64,000 nucleotides of DNA, taken from NCBI RefSeq assembly GCF_001895005.1, contig NZ_BCXH01000023.1:1-64000 (forward strand). Direction: 5' to 3'. The stretch's first letter is position 1. Every line of letters begins with the position of its first letter. This stretch comes from Rhodococcus yunnanensis NBRC 103083. Its GTDB lineage: Bacteria > Actinomycetota > Actinomycetes > Mycobacteriales > Mycobacteriaceae. Below the pieces are notes generated by a model. The model was not told the origin of the DNA, ran no database searches, and saw only the letters and a list, made by a program, of their open reading frames with translations. Below, in pieces: positions 57,737-64,000 of the stretch. The position numbers were made by a program, and so were the translations under genes.

Positions 57737-58671
57737 GTGCTCTCAGTCGTCCCCAGCCCCGTCGTCGTCCGGGCACCGTCGAAGGTCAATCTGCACCTGT
57801 CGGTCGGTGACCTGCGCGAGGACGGCTACCACGAACTGACGACGGTCTTCCAGGCTCTGTCGTTGGCCGACGAGGTCTCGGTGGTGCCTGCGAAGGCGCT
57901 GAAGGTCACCGTCCGGGGCGAGAGCGCAGGCTCGGTTCCCACGGACGAGCGCAACCTCGTGTGGAAGGCGGCGGTACTGCTTGCCGACGCGGTGGGCCGT
58001 GATCCGCTCGTGGAGATCACGATCGACAAGGGCATACCCGTGGCGGGCGGTATGGCAGGCGGTAGTACCGATGCGGCGGCCACGTTGGTGGCACTCAACT
58101 CGCTGTGGGAGCTCGATCTCACACGCGCCGCGCTCACCGACCTGGCTGCGAAACTCGGCAGCGATGTCCCGTTCGTCCTGAACGGCGGCACAGCTGTCGG
58201 CACCGGGCGCGGCGAGAAGCTGCTTCCGGTGCTCTCGCGCAACAGTTTTCACTGGGTGCTCGCGTTGGCGAAGGGTGGATTGCAAACGCCTGCGGTGTTC
58301 CGTGAACTCGACGAGTTACGCGCGAAGGGTTCGCCGCCGCGCCTGGGCGAACCGGAAGCGCTGATGCATGCGCTCGCATCCGGCGACGCGCACGCGTTGG
58401 CCCCGCTGCTCGGCAACGATCTGCAGCCGGCTGCGGTATCGCTGCTCCCGCAGTTGCGGCGTACCCTACGCGCAGGTGTGACAGCGGGTGCGCTGGCGGG
58501 CATCGTCTCGGGCTCAGGGCCTACCTGTGCATTTCTGTGTGCCGATTCCGACACCGCGGTGTCGGTCGGTGCCGAGTTGTCCGGTGCAGGCGTCTGCCGC
58601 ACCGTGCGTGTTGCGAGTGGCCCGGTTCCCGGTGCTCGCGTGGTTACTAGTGAATCGATTGGTTTCTCCTG

Positions 58672-58672
<1 letters not shown>
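57737..58672 (+). CDS. ispE: IspE, 4-diphosphocytidyl-2-C-methyl-D-erythritol kinase
   Basis: 311 residues. Phosphorylates CDP-ME in the non-mevalonate isoprenoid pathway. GHMP kinase motifs: APSKVNLHLSVGDLREDGYHEL (substrate loop), the ATP loop PVAGGMAGGSTDAAA, and GIVSGSGPTCAFL. GTG 57737 gives the expected N-terminus; ATG 57698 would add 13 residues with no counterpart. Its stop overlaps the ABC-F start (TGATG). Confidence 0.94.
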
Positions 58673-60468
<1,796 letters not shown>

Positions 60469-60472
60469 CGGT

Positions 60473-60946
60473 ATGAACGCCTCGACACCGACCCTCGTGC
60501 CGATGGACTCCGCACAGATCCGGCGTTGGCTCGACTCCGGCCGTGCGCAGTACGTCGCGGACCGGATCGAGGCAGGGGAGAGCCGAAGTGAAGCGGAGGC
60601 CAATGCTCTGGCGTCGTACTCCAGTACTTTTCCCGGCGACATTCCCTCGCCCACGCAGCGGCTTTTCGATGTGGTGCTCGCCTCCGAGGTCGTCGGGTGC
60701 CTGTGGCTCGCTCCGCGCGCGGACGCCGAGCCCGATCACTGGTGGGTGTGGGACATCGAGATCGAAGAAAACTTTCGCGGACGCGGACTCGGCCGCGCGA
60801 CCATGTTGCTCGCGGAGGACGCGGCCCGTGCAGAGGGCGCGAAGACGCTCGGGCTCAACGTGTTCGGCGGAAACGCCGTCGCGCGGCAACTGTACCGGTC
60901 ACTGGACTACCGGGAGACGGCGGTCCAGATGCGCAAAAATCTGTGA
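60473..60946 (+). CDS. GNAT-family N-acetyltransferase
   Basis: 157 residues. GNAT fold: an N-terminal helix pair (SAQIRRWLDSGRAQYVADRI), beta strands with VGCLWLAPR, WVWDIEIEENFRGRGLGRATM (acetyl-CoA loop R-G-x-G-x-G/A), LGLNVFGGNAVARQLYRSLDY. It starts 4 bp after the ABC-F gene. Substrate unknown. Confidence 0.88.
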   Translation: MNASTPTLVPMDSAQIRRWLDSGRAQYVADRIEAGESRSEAEANALASYSSTFPGDIPSPTQRLFDVVLASEVVGCLWLAPRADAEPDHWWVWDIEIEENFRGRGLGRATMLLAEDAARAEGAKTLGLNVFGGNAVARQLYRSLDYRETAVQMRKNL

Positions 60947-60993
60947 CGGTGAAAGCGACCCGTGCCGAGCGTTCGCGCGCTAGTTTTCGTCAG

Positions 60994-61446
60994 ATGGACC
61001 CTGTTGTCGAGATTCAGCGGTTGAAGTACCGGTATGCCCGCACGCTGGACACGAAATCCTGGACCGAGTTCGCCGACACCATGCTTCCCGACGCCACTGC
61101 CACCTATGGTGCGAACCTGGCGTTCGAGTCGCGCGCCGCGTTGATCGAGTTCATGAAGACGACGCTCGGGCCGAGCGTCATCACCGAGCATCACTGTGGA
61201 CACCCGGAGATCGAGGTCGACGGAGGCGTGGCGACCGGTGTCTGGTACCTCTCCGACACGGTCATCATCCCCGAACACCAGGTGATCCTGCGTGGGGCGG
61301 CGTTCTACCGGGATCGATACGTACGGTGTGAGGATGGGGCCTGGAGAATTGCGCACACGGGATACGAGAGAACGTACGAGTACGTGGTGTCCACCAACGA
61401 TGTGCCGAGCTTTCACTTGACGGCGAACATGTGGTCCGAACAGTGA
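60994..61446 (+). CDS. SnoaL-like / NTF2-fold protein
   Basis: 150 residues. SnoaL-like cone fold: VEIQRLKYRYARTLDTKSWTEFADTM, TLGPSVITEHHCGHPEIEVDG, VWYLSDTVI, FYRDRYVRCEDGAWRIAHTGYER. The Tyr/Asp/His set fits the scytalone-dehydratase-like or ketosteroid-isomerase-like type, often an isomerase, dehydratase or hydrolase on small ligands. ATG 60994 is preferred over GTG 60950. The next gene overlaps by 4 bp. Confidence 0.85.
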   Translation: MDPVVEIQRLKYRYARTLDTKSWTEFADTMLPDATATYGANLAFESRAALIEFMKTTLGPSVITEHHCGHPEIEVDGGVATGVWYLSDTVIIPEHQVILRGAAFYRDRYVRCEDGAWRIAHTGYERTYEYVVSTNDVPSFHLTANMWSEQ

Positions 61447-62117
61447 CGTCCGTGGTGCGCGCGGCGCTGGGCGATGCCTTCGAGGAACTGCATCCGAAGG
61501 TGCAGTGGCGTTTCGGTCTCGAATCCGGCGACGGTCGCAGTCAGGTGGGAGTCGGCGTCATGGAGGAGATGACGCATTCACCCCTCGTGCCGCCGCCGGT
61601 GCTGTGGCTCGGGAGCAGGCGCGGATTGTTTCCCGGCGGAAAGGGCACCGAGGTGCCGTTCACGATCGTGAACTACGCGTACACCGACGACCTGGGCCGC
61701 GAGACGATGTCCTTCGTACGCAGATTTCAGTTCCTCGGGAAGGCGCAGGGCATGAACTCGGTCATGGTCACGCCGTCGACGCCGTCGAAACCCGGTGTCG
61801 CGCTGGACTATCTGGGCTTTCACTCCGACATGATCGTGGAGACCACTTGCCGGGTCGAGGACGGTGGGCTGATTCTCGACAGCGGCCCACCCCGTCTCCT
61901 GGGCATCCGAATTCCGCAGTTCGCGTCGGCGAGGACGACCGGACGTGAGTGGTGGGACGAGTCCGAGCATCGGCATCGCATCCAGATCGACGTGACCTCG
62001 CCGCTGCTCGGCCGGCTCTTCCACTACCGGGGTTGGTTCACCGCCGAGGAAAGATCCTGCACTGCCGCAGAGGTACCCGCATCCGCCAGGCCGTCTCGGC
62101 TGGAGCACCGCGAGTAG
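61443..62117 (+). CDS. DUF4166-domain protein
   Basis: 224 residues of predicted mainly beta structure, matching the DUF4166 family by HPKVQWRFGLESGDG near the start, TIVNYAYTDDLGRETMSFVRRF, LDYLGFHSDMIVET, and the closing HRHRIQIDVTSPLLGRLFHYRGWF. Such domains often follow a lipocalin-like or reductase partner. GTG 61443 overlaps the SnoaL-like stop (GTGA), so the two are co-translated. Followed by a terminator. Function unknown. Confidence 0.82.
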   Translation: MTSVVRAALGDAFEELHPKVQWRFGLESGDGRSQVGVGVMEEMTHSPLVPPPVLWLGSRRGLFPGGKGTEVPFTIVNYAYTDDLGRETMSFVRRFQFLGKAQGMNSVMVTPSTPSKPGVALDYLGFHSDMIVETTCRVEDGGLILDSGPPRLLGIRIPQFASARTTGREWWDESEHRHRIQIDVTSPLLGRLFHYRGWFTAEERSCTAAEVPASARPSRLEHRE

Positions 62118-62124
62118 CAGCGAA

Positions 62125-62160
62125 GAGAAAACCCCCTGGCGCTGGACCAAGGGGTTTCTC
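62125..62160. terminator. Terminator after the DUF4166 gene
   Basis: GAGAAAaCCCC pairs with GGGGTTTCTC (one bulged A), in the 60-bp gap between convergent genes. Loop of about 15 nt. Confidence 0.75.
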
Positions 62161-62177
62161 GCATCATTTCCAGCGGA

Positions 62178-62945
62178 TCAGCGGTAACCCTTGGCCGGGT
62201 TCAGAAGGTCCAGGACGATGGTCTGTCCGTTGGAACGGACATGGATCTCCGGGTTCTGCAGGCCGCCGGATACCAGGTACTCGCCGAGAAGCTGAAGCAG
62301 TTCGTCGGGTCCGACCGAGGTGTCGGGGGTGCGGATGTCTCCGGTGCGGCTACCGAGTTCGTTTTGTGTCAGACGGCCCGCAATGCGTACGGACGCGACA
62401 CCCATCGCGGTACGACGGTCCGGCGCGGCGCTGCGGCCGTTGCTCGTCGGCACACTGCCGTTGGACGCGTGCGTGCTGGACCGGCCATTGGTGGGGAGAC
62501 CGTGCTCGGAGATCTGATCGCTAGTAGTCACTTCAACCTCGTTCGAATCCTGGGAGGGCTGCTCGGGCGTGGTGCTGTCAACATCGGTCTTCGCATCTTC
62601 GGTGCGTCCACCGGTCTTCGGTACATCTGGCGTGGATACACCTGGCTTGGATACATCTGGCTTCGATCCAGCCGGCTTGGATGCATCTGGCGTGGATGTA
62701 ACCGGGTTCGATGCATCCGGGTTCGATGCATCAGGGCTCGATACGTCCGGGCTCGATACCTGGGGCTTCACGACATCGACGGGCGCGGTCACCGGTGCGG
62801 CGGCTCTGGGCGCCGAGGCCTTCGAAGAGTCGGACCGCGGCGGCACCGCACCCGCAGTCCGCGTGGGAGTGGGTGTACTCAATCGGTGGGCAGGCGCTTG
62901 GCCGATTTTGATACCCGCCAGCGGATAGCTGGATCCCTGTGTCAT
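62178..62945 (-). CDS. Pentapeptide-repeat (Ser-x-Pro-Asp) linker protein
   Basis: 255 residues, no signal peptide. Residues ~60-110 are about ten pentapeptides of the form [S/T]-x-P-D-x (SSPDV, SNPDA, STPDA, SKPDV), a rigid Pro-rich rod. The N-terminal part is Ala/Pro/Thr-rich. The C-terminal ~55 residues look folded: VGPDELLQLLGEYLVSGGLQNPEI then VRSNGQTIVLDLLNPAKGYR. ATG 62945 is used; the longer start adds an odd Cys/His stretch. No named family is recognised; the role is unknown. Confidence 0.75.
   Translation of the reverse strand: MTQGSSYPLAGIKIGQAPAHRLSTPTPTRTAGAVPPRSDSSKASAPRAAAPVTAPVDVVKPQVSSPDVSSPDASNPDASNPVTSTPDASKPAGSKPDVSKPGVSTPDVPKTGGRTEDAKTDVDSTTPEQPSQDSNEVEVTTSDQISEHGLPTNGRSSTHASNGSVPTSNGRSAAPDRRTAMGVASVRIAGRLTQNELGSRTGDIRTPDTSVGPDELLQLLGEYLVSGGLQNPEIHVRSNGQTIVLDLLNPAKGYR
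62622..62759. repeat. 15-bp coding tandem repeat
   Basis: About nine 15-bp units in the plus-strand reading GATACATCTGGCTTG (variants), encoding the S-x-P-D-x pentapeptides on the minus strand. Slippage here could change rod length between strains. Confidence 0.85.
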
Positions 62946-63107
62946 CTTCAACCCCGAGTCGTATGCGTGAACTCCGTGGCACGAGCACAAAACCTACTCG
63001 ATGCCCGTTCGGACCACCGAAGAATAACACTACGTATGTTTACGGGGTGATTTTGCGATTGATTTCTTTTTCTGCCGACGGCGGTGTGAACGCTCGCTCG
63101 CGTTCGA

Positions 63108-64000
63108 TCACTCGCCGGCGGCGACCAGAGGCTCCAACGTCAGATCGGGCATTTCCTTCTCGAGATACTGCAGGCGCCACTTGTCGCTGACGAGGGCGAG
63201 AATCGCACCGTCGGTACGCGTGAACACCTCGACGCCGCGTTGGCGACCCAGTTCGACGGCCGACGCGGCATCGGTGCGGCGAGCGACCGAATATCCGAGT
63301 GGTTCGAGTCGGGCGTCGACACCGAACTCGCTCTTCATCCGCGCGGTGACCACCTCGAACTGCATCGGCCCGACAGCGGCGAGAACAGGCGACGCGTCGC
63401 CGCGAACGTCGTTGCGCAGCACCTGCACCACGCCCTCGGAATCCATCTGTTCGACGGCACGTCTGAACTTCTTGTACTTGTCCGCGCTGTCCACGCGCAG
63501 CGCAGCGAAGTGCTCGGGCGCGAACGACGGGATCGGTGGGTACTCGACCTTCTTGTCGCTGAAGAGTGTGTGACCCGGCGCGAGGGCGGTGGCGTTGACG
63601 AGACCGACGACATCACCCGGGTAGGCGTTCTCGACGGTGGTGCGTTCGCGTCCGAAGACCGTCAGTGCGTACTTCGTGGTGAACGGCTTCCCGGTCTGCG
63701 CATGCGTGACGACCATGCCGCGCTCGAACACCCCGGACACGACGCGCATGAACGCGAGCCGGTCGCGGTGCGCGGTGTCCATGCCGGCCTGGACCTTGAA
63801 CACCACGGCGCTGAACGGGTCGGTCACCTCACGGGTTCCGCCCTTGGCGTCCTCGCGGGGGCCCGGTGCGGGCGCGAGAGCGACGAGGGTGTCCAGTATC
63901 TGGCGGACGCCGAAGTTGAGCATCGCCGAACCGAAGATCACGGGCGACGTCTGGCCGGCGAGAAACAGCTCCTGATCGTGTCCCTGACCGCTCGAGACGA
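63108..64000 (-). CDS. prfC: Peptide chain release factor 3 (RF3), C-terminal part
   Basis: The 3' part of a prfC gene; the frame stays open to the right edge, so the GTPase domain lies outside the window. What remains is domain II and III of RF3: DPFSAVVFKVQAGMDTAHRDR, YPGDVVGLVN, LFSDKKVEYPPIPSF, GVVQVLRNDVRGDASPVLAAVGPMQF, and the end YLEKEMPDLTL. RF3 removes RF1/RF2 after termination using GTP. Partial; no start visible. Confidence 0.92.
   Translation of the reverse strand, partial: VSSGQGHDQELFLAGQTSPVIFGSAMLNFGVRQILDTLVALAPAPGPREDAKGGTREVTDPFSAVVFKVQAGMDTAHRDRLAFMRVVSGVFERGMVVTHAQTGKPFTTKYALTVFGRERTTVENAYPGDVVGLVNATALAPGHTLFSDKKVEYPPIPSFAPEHFAALRVDSADKYKKFRRAVEQMDSEGVVQVLRNDVRGDASPVLAAVGPMQFEVVTARMKSEFGVDARLEPLGYSVARRTDAASAVELGRQRGVEVFTRTDGAILALVSDKWRLQYLEKEMPDLTLEPLVAAGE

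Noticed and set aside
62241..63050. Long plus-strand frame opposite the pentapeptide-repeat gene
   Set aside because: Its residues are the Gly/Trp/Arg-rich reverse of the Pro/Ser repeat, typical of a shadow frame in high-GC DNA.

Overview
The window is high-GC actinobacterial chromosome. Secreted MspA-type porins, an RpfB resuscitation-promoting factor, a WS/DGAT acyltransferase, a protein O-mannosyltransferase, the mprA-mprB-pepD-moaB stress locus and a Glp/GlpR division pair point to a mycolic-acid bacterium of the Rhodococcus/Nocardia/Mycobacterium group. Rhodococcus (fascians-like clade) is the best guess; this is inference from gene content and order, not from a database match. Much of the gene order (mprAB-pepD-moaB-mscL; cyclo-ligase-galU-moeA-rimJ-glpR; pmt/rsmI; metG/tatD-rpfB-ksgA-ispE) is the one known from Mycobacterium tuberculosis, so most of the window is conserved core.

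Layout. 1-6100: a 30-31 bp tandem repeat, then a VIT/ferritin-like metal transporter, a secreted lipase, RtcB RNA ligase, CorA, a VOC protein and a P-loop NTPase. 6135-13115: the accessory centrepiece, seven tandem minus-strand cassettes numbered I-VII in the direction of transcription (I at the right). Each has a DUF3558-type lipoprotein gene (L) of exactly 531 bp and a small soluble helical protein gene (S) in various states of decay. Every L gene is preceded by the same hairpin, which sequesters its Shine-Dalgarno. Two short secreted PASTA-like genes lie just upstream. 14271-24700: a TRIC-like membrane protein, mprA-mprB-pepD-moaB2 with two matching direct-repeat sites, a 56-residue conserved protein, three MspA-family porins, a lipoprotein, MscL, a SAF-domain protein and an FmdB zinc ribbon. 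24842-29609: folate cyclo-ligase, galU, glp, rimJ, glpR and tRNA-Ala(CGC). 29635-33208: a MscS channel with a cNMP-like domain overlapping a membrane class III cyclase-like gene; both have lost key ligand or catalytic residues. 33429-47958: varied metabolism, transport and regulation (DUF1272, acetyltransferase, MMPL transporter, effector-binding proteins, TetR, a molybdopterin oxidoreductase with its flavin reductase, SDR, SoxR, arginine deiminase, ArsC-like, GntR, DoxX, BCCT, PMT). 48019-64000: rsmI, SRPBCC, esterase, WS/DGAT, metG, tatD, rpfB, rsmA, a WYL regulator, ispE, an ABC-F ATPase, GNAT, SnoaL-like, DUF4166, a pentapeptide-repeat protein and the 3' part of prfC.

The most unusual material is the lipoprotein/S cassette array with its repeated RNA hairpin and mosaic gene structure. 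Next come the coupled degeneration of the cyclase and cNMP domains, and small repeats that include or duplicate gene stop codons (48832-48931, 51918-52035, 56606-56682).
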